From Paenibacillus lutimineralis (GTDB taxonomy: Bacteria; Bacillota; Bacilli; Paenibacillales; Paenibacillaceae), in assembly GCF_003991425.1 (NCBI RefSeq), contig NZ_CP034346.1:4997501-5061500 (forward strand): DNA of 64,000 bases, given 5' to 3'. The first letter of the stretch is position 1. Each line of letters starts with the position of its first letter. Under the pieces are notes generated by a model. The model was given only the letters and a program-made list of their open reading frames with translations. It ran no database searches and had not been told where the DNA came from. Shown here in pieces: positions 34,382 to 42,973 of the stretch. A program made the position numbers and the translations under genes.

Positions 34382-35092
34382 CTACTCCCCGAGTGCCGTC
34401 TTAATCTGTTGCTCGAACTCGGCATAATCATCATAATGGCCAAGATACTCTACACCATCAATATAATAGGTTGGTGTACCTGAGACACCTAGCTTACTGG
34501 CTTTACTCTTATTTTCGTTCACTTCTTCGATATAAGTCTGATTCTCGATATCTTTCCGCAGCAAGTCAAAATCGATGGACAGATTCGCCTGCTTCGCTAA
34601 ATCCACCAAATAATCTGGAGTCGCCCATGGGAGCCCCTCATCCGGCTGATTGTTGTATAAGGCATCAAAATAAGTCCAGTAATCATCGCTATTCTGGTGG
34701 AATATCGATTGCGCCGCTAACGCGGCTGTCGTTGAGTCCGGGGCGATGAACGGAAGGTTCATGAAATAAAAAGCCACCTTCCCCGAATCTATATAATCGC
34801 TGACCAAGTTCGGTTTAATCTTATCATTAGCAATTTTACAAGCCGGACACTTGAAATCCCCGAATTCAACAATCTTAATCGGAGCATCGGCTTGTCCTAA
34901 CCTTGGGAGCTTCTCATAATCAAAAGATGCAGCCGTTGCTGCTGGCCTGATTGATAGCACGACCACAATCACAACCAGCAAAATGCCGATGGTCGAGAAC
35001 CAGATAATCCGTCTGGTCTGCTGCTTCTTCTTGGCTTGCTCTGCGGCGGCATTACGCTGTGTCATCGTACTTTTTTGTTTTTTCGGTGGCAT
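34382..35092 (-). CDS. bdbD: BdbD-like thiol-disulfide oxidoreductase (DsbA family)
   Basis: A 236-residue membrane-anchored thioredoxin-fold protein. After a basic cytosolic tail (about 25 residues) a single anchor helix (IIWFSTIGILLVVIVVVLS) is followed by an external domain with FGDFKCPACKIAND (active-site CPAC) and the cis-proline segment GVSGTPTYYIDG. The ATG at 35092 has GAAGGG 6 nt upstream. It introduces disulfides outside the membrane and is re-oxidised by the downstream BdbC-like protein. Confidence 0.92.
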   Translation of the reverse strand: MPPKKQKSTMTQRNAAAEQAKKKQQTRRIIWFSTIGILLVVIVVVLSIRPAATAASFDYEKLPRLGQADAPIKIVEFGDFKCPACKIANDKIKPNLVSDYIDSGKVAFYFMNLPFIAPDSTTAALAAQSIFHQNSDDYWTYFDALYNNQPDEGLPWATPDYLVDLAKQANLSIDFDLLRKDIENQTYIEEVNENKSKASKLGVSGTPTYYIDGVEYLGHYDDYAEFEQQIKTALGE

Positions 35093-35229
35093 TATATCCC
35101 TTCTTTCTACCAAAATTTAATAGTTTATTATAGAATATATTAAATTCTCACAATCCTGCAACCATTCTAGTTACAAAAACATCTTTCGTCAAGTGATTCA
35201 CTCCCAATGAATAATAGTTCGCATTAAAA

Positions 35230-35252
35230 ATGGCGACCCTGTAGGCCGCCAT
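35230..35252 (-). terminator. Intrinsic terminator of ptsHI
   Basis: ATGGCG...CGCCAT stem with inner GC pairs and a TTTTT tail on the minus strand, 35 nt beyond the ptsI stop. Confidence 0.82.
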
Positions 35253-35288
35253 GAATCATTGCTATTATAATCAGTTCTTACTATTCCT

Positions 35289-37001
35289 TTATTCGTCGAT
35301 AGAGCGAACCAGTTCAACCACTTGCTGTGCGGTCTGCATACCCATCGCTTTGGCTGCAAGCTGCTCCATCTCTGCCTTCGAAAGACGAGAAATCTGTGAA
35401 CGAGCCGGAAGAATGGACGTCGCGCTCATACTGAACTCATCAAGTCCAAGACCGAGCAGGAGTGGAATCGCCGTTGCATCCCCAGCCATCTCGCCGCACA
35501 TGCCTACCCAGCGTCCTTCCTGATGCGCTGCATCGATAACCATCTTCACCAGACGCAGAATCGCCGGGTTGTATGGCTGATACAAGTAAGACACGCGTTC
35601 GTTCATCCGGTCTGCGGCCATCGTATATTGAATGAGATCATTGGTTCCAATACTGAAGAAATCGACCTCTTTGGCAAATTGATCTGCGAGTACAGCCGTC
35701 GATGGGATCTCTACCATGATTCCTAGCTGAATCGAATCCGAGACCTGAACTCCTTCCGAAGTCAGCTTCTGCTTCTCATCCAGGAGCAAGGCTTTGGCCT
35801 GACGGAACTCATCAAGCGTAGCGATCATCGGGAACATAATTCTCAAATTACCATACACGCTTGCCCGCAGCAACGCGCGCAATTGCGTACGGAATATATC
35901 CTGTCGTTCCAGGCATAGTCTAACTGCACGGAATCCTAGGAAAGGATTCATCTCCTTAGGCAGATCAAGATAAGGCAGTTCCTTATCGCCACCGATATCC
36001 AGTGTTCTAACCACTACTGGCTTGCCTTCCATCCGTTCAAGAACAGTCTTGTAGGCATTGAATTGGACATCTTCTGACGGCAGCTCCGAGCGTCCCATGT
36101 AGAGGAACTCTGTACGGTACAAACCGACGGCTTCTCCACCGTTCTCTAGCACACCAGTAACATCATTCGGAGTGCCTATATTGGCACCAAGTTCAACATG
36201 AACTCCGTCCTTGGACTGGGTAGGAACCTCTTTGAGCTTCTTCCATTCCTCAATCTGACGGAGATATTGGTCACGTTTAAGCTGGTACTGCTCCAGTACC
36301 TCTGCAGACGGATTGACAATAACTTTACCGTCTAGACCGTCAACGATGACGGTATCGCCGATCTGAATCTGGGCCATAACCTCTTGTGTGCCGACTACGG
36401 CCGGAATCTCCAGAGAACGGGCCATAATTGCCGAATGAGAAGTCCTTCCTCCGATGTTGGTCGTGAACCCTTTTACATATTGCCGGTTCAGCTGTGCTGT
36501 ATCAGACGGGGTCAAATCCTCAGCGATTACAATAACTTCCTCGCTAATGTCAGCCGGATTAATATAATTCAATCCAAGCAGATGAGTAAGTACCCGCTTA
36601 GTCACATCTCTCATATCTGCAGCGCGTTCTCTTAAGTAAGCACTCTTCATATTCTCGAACATCGAGATGAATTGCTTAGCTACTTCATCCAGCGCATATT
36701 GAGCCGTCACTTTCTCAGAGGTGATCTTATCGCGGACGGCATCAAGCAGCTCAGGGTCATTCAGAATCAACAAATGCGATTCGAAGATCTCTGCCTTCTT
36801 AGCGCCAAGTTGTTCTTCCGTACGCTGCTTGATCGCTTCCAGCTCCTGCTGCGATTTAGCAAGAGCGTCGTCCAATCGCTTCAGTTCTGAATCGGAATCA
36901 GCTACATTCTCTTGATGTACGGTGTAATCAGGATGCTCCAGGCGGAAGGCAGATGCAATCGCCACTCCCGCAGATGCGGCAATTCCTTTAATTTCAAGCA
37001 T
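35289..37001 (-). CDS. ptsI: PTS enzyme I (phosphoenolpyruvate-protein phosphotransferase)
   Basis: A 570-residue cytosolic enzyme. The phospho-acceptor His is in [20 protein letters not shown] near residue 190. PEP-binding motifs include [10 protein letters not shown] and [18 protein letters not shown], and the catalytic Cys is in GMCGEMAGD near residue 500. It moves phosphate from PEP to HPr. Its ATG overlaps the ptsH stop by 8 nt, so translation is coupled. Confidence 0.98.
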   Translation of the reverse strand: MLEIKGIAASAGVAIASAFRLEHPDYTVHQENVADSDSELKRLDDALAKSQQELEAIKQRTEEQLGAKKAEIFESHLLILNDPELLDAVRDKITSEKVTAQYALDEVAKQFISMFENMKSAYLRERAADMRDVTKRVLTHLLGLNYINPADISEEVIVIAEDLTPSDTAQLNRQYVKGFTTNIGGRTSHSAIMARSLEIPAVVGTQEVMAQIQIGDTVIVDGLDGKVIVNPSAEVLEQYQLKRDQYLRQIEEWKKLKEVPTQSKDGVHVELGANIGTPNDVTGVLENGGEAVGLYRTEFLYMGRSELPSEDVQFNAYKTVLERMEGKPVVVRTLDIGGDKELPYLDLPKEMNPFLGFRAVRLCLERQDIFRTQLRALLRASVYGNLRIMFPMIATLDEFRQAKALLLDEKQKLTSEGVQVSDSIQLGIMVEIPSTAVLADQFAKEVDFFSIGTNDLIQYTMAADRMNERVSYLYQPYNPAILRLVKMVIDAAHQEGRWVGMCGEMAGDATAIPLLLGLGLDEFSMSATSILPARSQISRLSKAEMEQLAAKAMGMQTAQQVVELVRSIDE

Positions 37002-37269
37002 GGACTTCGCCTAACCCTTCGTTAATCATCACTTCCGCAAGCGCATGAATAGCCTCTTCCGCTTGATCACCCTCAACGATTAACTTCAGGTCATCCCCCT
37101 TCTCCAACCCAAGGGACAGAACCCCAAGAATCGACTTCAAAGTTACCTTCTTGCCATTTGCCTCAGCAAAAGCCTCGGAACCTTTAAATTTATTTGCCGT
37201 ATTTACCAGAGCGGTAGCTGGGCGGGCATGAATTCCATCCTCATCTGTAATTCGAAAATTTTTCTCCAT
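36994..37269 (-). CDS. ptsH: Phosphocarrier protein HPr
   Basis: A 91-residue HPr. The EI-dependent phosphorylation site His is in [12 protein letters not shown] (about residue 14) and the HPr-kinase site Ser in [12 protein letters not shown] (near 46). It passes phosphate to EIIA domains and, as P-Ser-HPr, acts with CcpA in carbon catabolite repression. The gene lies downstream of a GlcT-type antiterminator leader and also has its own promoter-like sequence. Confidence 0.98.
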   Translation of the reverse strand: MEKNFRITDEDGIHARPATALVNTANKFKGSEAFAEANGKKVTLKSILGVLSLGLEKGDDLKLIVEGDQAEEAIHALAEVMINEGLGEVHA

Positions 37270-37322
37270 GTTTATCTCATCTCGCTTTCCACAATTTTAT
37301 GTCTTCTAGTCTCTCTCCCTTT

Positions 37323-37352
37323 ATAATACGGGAATGCGACATTATTTGCCAA
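37323..37352 (-). promoter_or_regulatory. Second promoter just upstream of ptsH
   Basis: Minus-strand TTGGCA-N18-TATTAT, about 54 nt before ptsH, downstream of the antiterminator; it would give GlcT-independent basal HPr/EI synthesis. Confidence 0.6.
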
Positions 37353-37550
37353 ATTGTACCTCACATTGCAATTGCATCATATGAGAATAATTTCACCAAA
37401 TTCTGTACTATTATCAAATTATCAAATTCCAATCGAATTTAATACCGAACTTACTACCACATAAGGGAGCGTTCCGGCGACCCCTTAAGCTTTGAGCAAC
37501 ATCCCTCCCCTGTCATAATATCTCTGACAGTAACAAATCGTTCAAAATGC

Positions 37551-37655
37551 AAAAAAGACATGAGCAATAAAGTACCCCGTTGCAATCGACTATTTCAGAG
37601 GATATTATCCCCAACAAATAGCATTGCAATCAAAACACTTTAATCAACTCATGCC
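37551..37655 (-). terminator. RAT-controlled terminator upstream of ptsH
   Basis: GGCATGAG (the 3' part of the RAT) can pair with CTCATGTC, which is followed by TTTTTT; ATTAAAG/CTTTAT extends the stem across an internal loop. The overlap of its 5' arm with the RAT is the logic of antitermination by BglG-family proteins. Confidence 0.65.
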
Positions 37656-37676
37656 TGATCGAATCAGTCACACATT
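37646..37676 (-). promoter_or_regulatory. Ribonucleic antiterminator (RAT) for GlcT
   Basis: The minus-strand TGTGTGACTGATTCGATCAG followed by GCATGAGT has the CTGAT/ATCAG upper stem with a TCG loop and the ACTG...CAGGCA core shared by RATs of the BglG/LicT/GlcT family, and resembles the ptsG RAT recognised by GlcT. Confidence 0.82.
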
Positions 37677-37703
37677 GTGATAATAAATTTTCTGTTGTAT
37701 TAC

Positions 37704-37721
37704 TTGTTAAAAGTATAACAA
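37704..37721. repeat. Inverted repeat over the leader promoter -10
   Basis: TTGTTA-N6-TAACAA covers the -10 region of the antiterminator-leader promoter. It could be an operator for an unidentified repressor. Confidence 0.4.
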
Positions 37722-37740
37722 ACCTGCATAACGAGTGCAA
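37712..37740 (-). promoter_or_regulatory. SigA promoter of the antiterminator leader
   Basis: Minus-strand TTGCAC-N17-TATACT immediately after the glcT stop, about 36 nt upstream of the RAT. Confidence 0.78.
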
Positions 37741-37745
37741 GTTCC

Positions 37746-38594
37746 CTAGCTGTCACTTTGAGAGGTAGCGATGCGCTGTAAATGCATAGTCAAATAACTG
37801 AGCTCTGCATGACAGATCGGCTTATGCAACCGCTGCTCCATGATATCAGTCAACTTACCAGCCAGGGTGTACAGTCTTGGGTATTCCTGCTGCAATAGCA
37901 CATCCAGTCGTTCGATTTCTCCAATTCTTTCGCCTCTACGCACTCGCTCAATGGCAAATCTCAGATGGGTAAGGAGTCTGGAATAATCCAGAGAATGACG
38001 TGAAATGGAAATCTGTGACTCCTCTTCAATGACGGTTACTAAATCAGCAATCAATTGCGCATGTCCCCGAACCTCGCTAATATGCCGGTTAGTAATTGCG
38101 CTGTTGATGTGCAGCGCAACAAAACCAATCTCATCATCGCCGAGGTCCACCCCCAATTTCTTATGAATCAGGTCGATCGCATACTCAGCCAATTCAAACT
38201 CGAGGGGGTATATCTCTTTTGTCTCATATAGAAAAGGATTATGGAAGGCAAGATCCTGTTCAGCACGCTTAATAGCGAATGCGAGGTGATCGGTTAGCGC
38301 AATATGTATATGTTCATTGAGCTCCGATTGCGTTTTCCGGGAAATATACGAGATAATTTCGCCAATGACTTCGATCAAATGTTCATCTACCTGTGGCACG
38401 AGCTGCTTGTACTGCTCCTGCTCCATCTGATTCGTAAGAATGAACATTTTCTCAATCGCTTCGAGAGGAATGGTATCCCCAGTCTTGCGATTGAAACCGA
38501 TGCCTTTGCCGATTACGACAACTTCACCATGCTCAGGATGCCCGGCGATAATGACGTTGTTATTCAACACCTTGGCCACTCGTAGGATCTTCAC
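37746..38594 (-). CDS. glcT: Transcription antiterminator GlcT (BglG family)
   Basis: A 282-residue antiterminator: a CAT RNA-binding domain at about 1-58 (MKILRVAKVLNNNVIIAG, GKGIGFNRKTGD) and two PTS regulation domains, with conserved His in HIHIALTDHLAFAIKR (PRD1), EIGFVALHINSA and the PRD2 stretches. In Bacilli GlcT binds the RAT ahead of ptsG when the glucose permease is not phosphorylating it. Here the RAT is directly ahead of ptsHI. Assignment to GlcT rather than LicT/SacY rests on the neighbouring genes and RAT type. Confidence 0.9.
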   Translation of the reverse strand: MKILRVAKVLNNNVIIAGHPEHGEVVVIGKGIGFNRKTGDTIPLEAIEKMFILTNQMEQEQYKQLVPQVDEHLIEVIGEIISYISRKTQSELNEHIHIALTDHLAFAIKRAEQDLAFHNPFLYETKEIYPLEFELAEYAIDLIHKKLGVDLGDDEIGFVALHINSAITNRHISEVRGHAQLIADLVTVIEEESQISISRHSLDYSRLLTHLRFAIERVRRGERIGEIERLDVLLQQEYPRLYTLAGKLTDIMEQRLHKPICHAELSYLTMHLQRIATSQSDS

Positions 38595-38626
38595 ATTTGC
38601 ACCTCATTTAATTGATATTCAGTTGT

Positions 38627-38640
38627 CCGGAACGCTTACA
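38627..38640 (-). promoter_or_regulatory. Possible cre half-match at glcT start of transcription
   Basis: TGTAAGCGTTCCGG matches the first ten positions of the strong cre sequence (TGTAAGCGTTAACA) and overlaps the predicted transcription start. The second half departs from consensus. Confidence 0.35.
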
Positions 38641-38643
38641 CCC

Positions 38644-38672
38644 ATTATAACTGACCAAATAAAGCGTTGCCA
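38644..38672 (-). promoter_or_regulatory. Promoter of glcT
   Basis: Minus-strand TGGCAA-N17-TATAAT with a perfect -10, about 50 nt before the glcT start. Confidence 0.7.
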
Positions 38673-38761
38673 GTAATTCTGGACAAAAGGTTGCTAGATC
38701 CACAAATTACTTATTATTTTGCTCTAATATAGAAAATAGTAAGTATGTAAATTAAACAAAA

Positions 38762-38787
38762 GACGTCTCACATAAAGGTGAGACGTC
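38762..38787 (-). terminator. Intrinsic terminator of yuaF-floT
   Basis: A perfect 10-nt stem GACGTCTCAC/GTGAGACGTC with a 6-nt loop, then TTTTGTTT on the minus strand. Confidence 0.9.
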
Positions 38788-38814
38788 CGTATATATTATT
38801 CAACGATAAACGAA

Positions 38815-40350
38815 TTATTCCTGCGGCGGTTGGATCGGATTTACGTTAGGGGCTGGCTTGGATGCAGCCGGAGCTGGAGCTGGATTAACCATCTTCCGCT
38901 GTGTAAGCCCCTTGATCAATTGCTCCACTTCAATTCCAGAAATATTCTTAATCATTTCTGGAGCCGTAGCCATCAGCTCAGTCACATAATTGCTGACACG
39001 AGCTGCGCCCTCTCCCTTACCGGTATCCACAACCGTAAGCTTCTCGATCGAAGCAATCGGTGCTGCGATCTTCTCGGCCAATTCAGGCAGCATCTTGGCG
39101 ATAATATCGAGTACGGCGGCTTCGCCGAACTTCTGGAACGCATCGGCCAGCTTCTCCTTGGCTTCAGCCTCGGCCAGACCGCGAAGACGAATGATCTCGG
39201 CATCCGCTGTACCTTTGGCACGCTCTGCATCTGCGACCGCCAGACCTTCCAGACGCTTCTGCTCCGCCTCGGCACGCGCTTGCGCCTCAATGGAATACTG
39301 CAGTGCATCAGCCTCGCGCATTTTACGCGCCTTATCGGCTTCCGCCGCCTGTTCCACCGCATAACGGTCCGCATCTGCCTTCTTCTTCACTTCCGCGTCA
39401 TACTGCTTCTGCCGCACCGTAATTTCTTTATCCTGCAGATCGATCTCCCGCTCTTTTCGGACCAATTCAACCTTCATTTGTTCCTCAACCATGGTCTGCT
39501 TAGCACGCGCTTCCTGAATTTCATACGCCTGATCCGCCTCGGCCTTGGCCGTATCCTGCTCCTTCTTAAAGGCTGCGACCTTCAGTTCCTTCTCCTTGGT
39601 CGCTTCCGCAATATTAGTATCACGCAGCAGTTCGGCCTTCTGTCCGGATTCCTCGGCGAGCGCCTTTTGGACCCTTGCATCCCGAAGCGCCTCTGCCTCA
39701 GCAATATCAGCGTCACGCTTTACAGCCGCGATCCGCGGCTTACCAAGCGCTTCCAGATAGCCGTGCTTGTCGCGCACATCCTTGATGGTAAACGACACAA
39801 TCTGTAGACCCATCTTCTTCAGATCCCGGGCGGCTACTCCCTGTACCTCCTGAGCAAACTTATCACGGTTGCGGTATACCTCCTCAACCGTCATTCCGCC
39901 GAGAATCGAGCGCAAATGCCCTTCCAGCACTTCCTGGGCTTCGCCCTTCAACGATTCAATGGGCTTGCCCATGAATTGCTCTGCAGCCGTAGCCACATCC
40001 TCGACCGAGCTCCCCACTTTGATAATGGCAACACCGTCGGCGGATACCGGAACCCCTTGCTCTGTATATACCTCTGGCGTCATCACATCCAGCTTATGTG
40101 ACAGCAAGGACATGAACTCCGCCTTCTGGAAGATGGGCCAGATAAATGCGCCGCCCCCGCGAACGATCTTAATTTTGCGACCAGATTCATCGTCTGACAC
40201 GTTCTTACTTCCAAGGAAGGAACCCGTTACAAGCATTGCTTCATCCGGACTAACCGTCTTGTAGCGAGCCCAAAATGCGATACCTAGAATAAGAATGACA
40301 GCAATAATAACAGATGGAATTAGCAAATAATCTGGAAACCCTTCGATCAA
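38815..40350 (-). CDS. floT: Flotillin (YuaG/FloT)
   Basis: A 511-residue flotillin: an N-terminal membrane helix (LLIPSVIIAVILILGIAFW), the SPFH domain (about 40-210, with VSADGVAIIKVGSS and EVQGVAARDLKKMGLQI), a long Ala/Glu/Lys coiled-coil (about 215-400) and a Pro/Ala C-tail. It scaffolds membrane microdomains that organise signalling and secretion. The start is a TTG with GAGGAG 9 nt upstream, directly after the yuaF stop. It pairs with YuaF in one operon. Confidence 0.95.
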   Translation of the reverse strand: MIEGFPDYLLIPSVIIAVILILGIAFWARYKTVSPDEAMLVTGSFLGSKNVSDDESGRKIKIVRGGGAFIWPIFQKAEFMSLLSHKLDVMTPEVYTEQGVPVSADGVAIIKVGSSVEDVATAAEQFMGKPIESLKGEAQEVLEGHLRSILGGMTVEEVYRNRDKFAQEVQGVAARDLKKMGLQIVSFTIKDVRDKHGYLEALGKPRIAAVKRDADIAEAEALRDARVQKALAEESGQKAELLRDTNIAEATKEKELKVAAFKKEQDTAKAEADQAYEIQEARAKQTMVEEQMKVELVRKEREIDLQDKEITVRQKQYDAEVKKKADADRYAVEQAAEADKARKMREADALQYSIEAQARAEAEQKRLEGLAVADAERAKGTADAEIIRLRGLAEAEAKEKLADAFQKFGEAAVLDIIAKMLPELAEKIAAPIASIEKLTVVDTGKGEGAARVSNYVTELMATAPEMIKNISGIEVEQLIKGLTQRKMVNPAPAPAASKPAPNVNPIQPPQE

Positions 40351-40893
40351 TTAGATCATCTCCTCTTCTTTCCTATTGTCATACAATTCGGATACGAGGG
40401 CCACTCCCTCCTTCATATCCACAACCACAACTTCTGTACCCGCGATAATATTCCTCTTATCCCAACTCGCTGCGATATGTAGCGTATTCCCTGCCACCTG
40501 CTTAACCATGATCTCACCGAAGCCTTCAGCGGCGATCGGTATGGTAACTTCCCCCAGCTTGCCGGGTAGATCGGCCTCTGAGAATCCGATTGAATTCTCA
40601 CTGTTATCCATGGGTTTAACGTAAATGAAATACACGATGACGGAGAGGAGAAGGGCGATCAGGATCGAGAAAATAATAATCGCAGCATTCCCCAGGCTGG
40701 TATATTGGCTTAACAAAATACCGCTTCCCCCGAAGGTTGTAATCGCTGAAGCACTAATAATCGGCTTGAAAAAGTCAACAGAGATCAAATCGAAAATCCC
40801 ATCGATCCAGCTTCCGATTATATCTCCCAGGAGCGTACTCGCCAGAGCAAAAATCGCTCCGCCGATAAAGCAGCCCCAAAATAATCCATCCAT
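40351..40893 (-). CDS. yuaF: NfeD-like membrane protein YuaF
   Basis: A 180-residue protein with several N-terminal helices (GCFIGGAIFALASTLLG; NAAIIIFSILIALLLSVIVYFIYV) and a C-terminal OB-fold-like soluble domain (GKLGEVTIPIAAEGFGEIMV, IIAGTEVVVVDMKEGVALV). NfeD-type proteins are encoded next to flotillins and work with them. The ATG at 40893 has AAGGAGG 7 nt upstream. Stop and floT start are adjacent. Confidence 0.9.
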   Translation of the reverse strand: MDGLFWGCFIGGAIFALASTLLGDIIGSWIDGIFDLISVDFFKPIISASAITTFGGSGILLSQYTSLGNAAIIIFSILIALLLSVIVYFIYVKPMDNSENSIGFSEADLPGKLGEVTIPIAAEGFGEIMVKQVAGNTLHIAASWDKRNIIAGTEVVVVDMKEGVALVSELYDNRKEEEMI

Positions 40894-41325
40894 CCCTTCT
40901 CCTCCTTGAACCAAAATGACTCACCATATCATGATATGTAATATTTACTACGTAATATCCTATATTTGGTTGCAAAACTCCATTCTCCAAATATTTCATC
41001 CAATTCCATTATACTTGCAACTAAAGCAAAGCAACAGGAAATTCCAGCAAACTTCCCATTATTAATCTCCTGAATGAGGCTGAAGCAGATCTGAGCACTG
41101 GGCAACTCCCCCTCCCGCATCTGTTAACGAAACTGGGACACGCTATTTCAAGTCAAAAAGCACCTGCCACCTTCTAACGAAACTCCATATCGTTATTCAG
41201 GCATCATTCTGCCCTAACGTCTACTTTATGTCCAAATAGTGATACCAAGTTTCGTTAGAAATTTGAAGAGCCCCACTCAGCCAAAATAGCGATACCTCGT
41301 TTCGTTAGCTTCCTTCTCTTTATAA
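40894..41325. other. yuaF-galT intergenic region
   Basis: About 430 nt without a plausible gene. The part 41124-41308 holds a structured four-unit repeat array; 40894-41123 shows nothing recognisable beyond the start of yuaF transcription. Confidence 0.6.
41124..41308. repeat. Four-unit 25-bp repeat array with 50-bp period and internal inversion
   Basis: Plus-strand copies lie at 41124-41148 and 41174-41197; minus-strand copies at 41234-41258 and 41284-41308. The shared pattern is YTAACGAAAC, a 5-nt variable part, then RTCGCTATTT-like. Unit starts are 50 nt apart in each pair. The between-unit sequences are unrelated. Confidence 0.8.
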
Positions 41326-41361
41326 AAAAAGGGCCAAGCCCTATGATCTAGTGCTTAGCCC
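41324..41361 (-). terminator. Intrinsic terminator of galKET
   Basis: GGGCTAAGC pairs with GCTTGGCCC and is followed by TTTTTTT on the minus strand, 16 nt after the galT stop. Confidence 0.88.
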
Positions 41362-41376
41362 TGTTCATCTCTATGA

Positions 41377-42960
41377 TTATTCACTAAACGGCTCATACCC
41401 AGCGCTGGTCACGAAGCGACGGAATGCTTCCCGCCCCTCATCAGTGACCTTGAACACGCCGGCATGTCCAAGAATCTCGGCAAACTTGCGACCGACCTCA
41501 TCGCGAAGCAGCGCTTCCGCATCTTCTTTGGCCATCGACTGCCCGTGGTCTGCAACCAATTGCTTCACCCATGCAGCATGCACGGCCAATTTAGAATTGG
41601 AATTAGATGTAACATCATCATACAAGGTCGTATCTCCGCTCAGAATACCAGCGATGTCGGCTAGTTCTTCCTTGAGACGGCCTGGCAGAATCGCCAGTCC
41701 CATTACTTCAATCAGACCGATATTCTCCTTCTTGATATGATGCATCTCCCGATGCGGGTGGAAGATTCCTTCCGGATGCTGCTCATTCGTACGATTGTTG
41801 CGCAGCACGACATCCATCTCGAAGCTGCCGTCCGCACCGCGTCGAACGATCGGAGTCACCGTATTATGCGGTACCTTCTCACCACTGTCTGTACTGTAAG
41901 CAAGTACACCAACTGTCGGATCGCTATATACCTTCCACTGTTCATATATTTCATCCGCTGCTTCCAGCAATATATCGGGATCCTGACTGTTTAAGCGCAG
42001 TACCGTCATTGGCCACTGGACGATTCCAGCTGTAACACCCGGATAAGATAAATGTTGGAACTTCGCTACGATCGGCGATTTTTCCAATGGGAAGGTGTGT
42101 CTTCCCCCTTGAAAATGATCATGCGTCAGAATTGACCCGCCCACAATCGGCAAATCGGCATTCGATCCGATAAAATAGTGCGGGAACTGCGCCGTAAATG
42201 CTAATAGCCGTTTAAAGGTATCCTTCGTCAGCTTCATCGGTACATGATCATGATGGAATACGATGCAATGTTCGTTGTAATACACGTACGGCGAATACTG
42301 GAATAACCAAGGCTCACTATTTAACTCCAACGGAATAACGCGGAGATTTTGGCGCGCCGGATGGTTGATCCGACCAGCATACCCTATATTCTCCCGGCAT
42401 AGCTGGCATTTCGGATAGATCGGAGGCGGTAGTAGCTTCGCCATTGCGATCTCTTTCGGATTTTTCTCCGGTTTGGACAGATTGATTGTAATCTCCATCG
42501 ATCCATAATCGGTAGGTTGTTCCCAATATATATTCTGTGCAACCCGATCCATACGAATATAATTGCTTGCCACGGATAACTTATAAAATTGATCCGTCGC
42601 CGCCTGAATGCCTTGGTTCGCCTCCGTCTTGCGGAAGGCTGAGATTGTCTCTGACGGGCGAGGCATGATCAGTCCCATAATCCGCGCGTCGAGCAAATCG
42701 CGATAAGTCACTGTATTTTCTGGGATCAGTCCGATTTCAAAGCCATAATCAATCAATACCTCTAGCGGCTGCTCTGGACCCGTCAGCGTCTCTTCTGCAA
42801 GTTCCCCGGCATAAGGCTCATCGAAGGAGAACAATTCTAGCAGACGGTTACGGGAATACTCCAGGTCCCACCAATCGATTAATCCTTGTTCCAATGCATA
42901 GTGAAGCAGTCTTTCGATAGCTGCCTGCGCATCCTGCCTGTTCTTGTCTTCAGCTTTCAC
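41377..42960 (-). CDS. galT: Galactose-1-phosphate uridylyltransferase (type 2)
   Basis: A 527-residue type-2 GalT, which swaps UMP between UDP-glucose and galactose-1-phosphate in the Leloir pathway. Visible features are a CQLCRENIGYAGR segment, HHDHVPMKL, and the catalytic-loop SILTHDHFQGGRHTF. The GTG at 42960 is chosen (GGAG about 9 nt upstream, 13 nt after the galE stop). A longer open frame to 43149 runs inside galE and is not supported. It is third in galK-galE-galT. Confidence 0.95.
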   Translation of the reverse strand: MKAEDKNRQDAQAAIERLLHYALEQGLIDWWDLEYSRNRLLELFSFDEPYAGELAEETLTGPEQPLEVLIDYGFEIGLIPENTVTYRDLLDARIMGLIMPRPSETISAFRKTEANQGIQAATDQFYKLSVASNYIRMDRVAQNIYWEQPTDYGSMEITINLSKPEKNPKEIAMAKLLPPPIYPKCQLCRENIGYAGRINHPARQNLRVIPLELNSEPWLFQYSPYVYYNEHCIVFHHDHVPMKLTKDTFKRLLAFTAQFPHYFIGSNADLPIVGGSILTHDHFQGGRHTFPLEKSPIVAKFQHLSYPGVTAGIVQWPMTVLRLNSQDPDILLEAADEIYEQWKVYSDPTVGVLAYSTDSGEKVPHNTVTPIVRRGADGSFEMDVVLRNNRTNEQHPEGIFHPHREMHHIKKENIGLIEVMGLAILPGRLKEELADIAGILSGDTTLYDDVTSNSNSKLAVHAAWVKQLVADHGQSMAKEDAEALLRDEVGRKFAEILGHAGVFKVTDEGREAFRRFVTSAGYEPFSE

Positions 42961-42973
42961 TTCTGCCCACTCC

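Larger units (their letters stand above)
37270..37711. other. glcT-ptsH intergenic leader
   Basis: This 442-nt stretch up to the promoter holds no gene. In transcription order (minus) it contains the RAT, the overlapping terminator, a small hairpin CTGTCA/TGACAG (37510-37530), and a second promoter near 37323-37352. In Bacillus subtilis ptsG lies here; no trace of a ptsG reading frame is seen. Confidence 0.8.

Noticed and set aside
37666-37682. TCACA-N3-TGTGA motif as an Fnr site
   Set aside because: The half-sites are in the wrong order and spacing, and the sequence lies within the RAT leader, where RNA pairing explains it better.
40929-41120. 63-codon minus-strand frame between yuaF and galT
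   Set aside because: It has no convincing ribosome site or family resemblance, and its base composition is like the surrounding gap.
41124-41308. CRISPR array
   Set aside because: There are only four units, two of which are inverted, with one-base drift in the repeats, and no cas gene is near.
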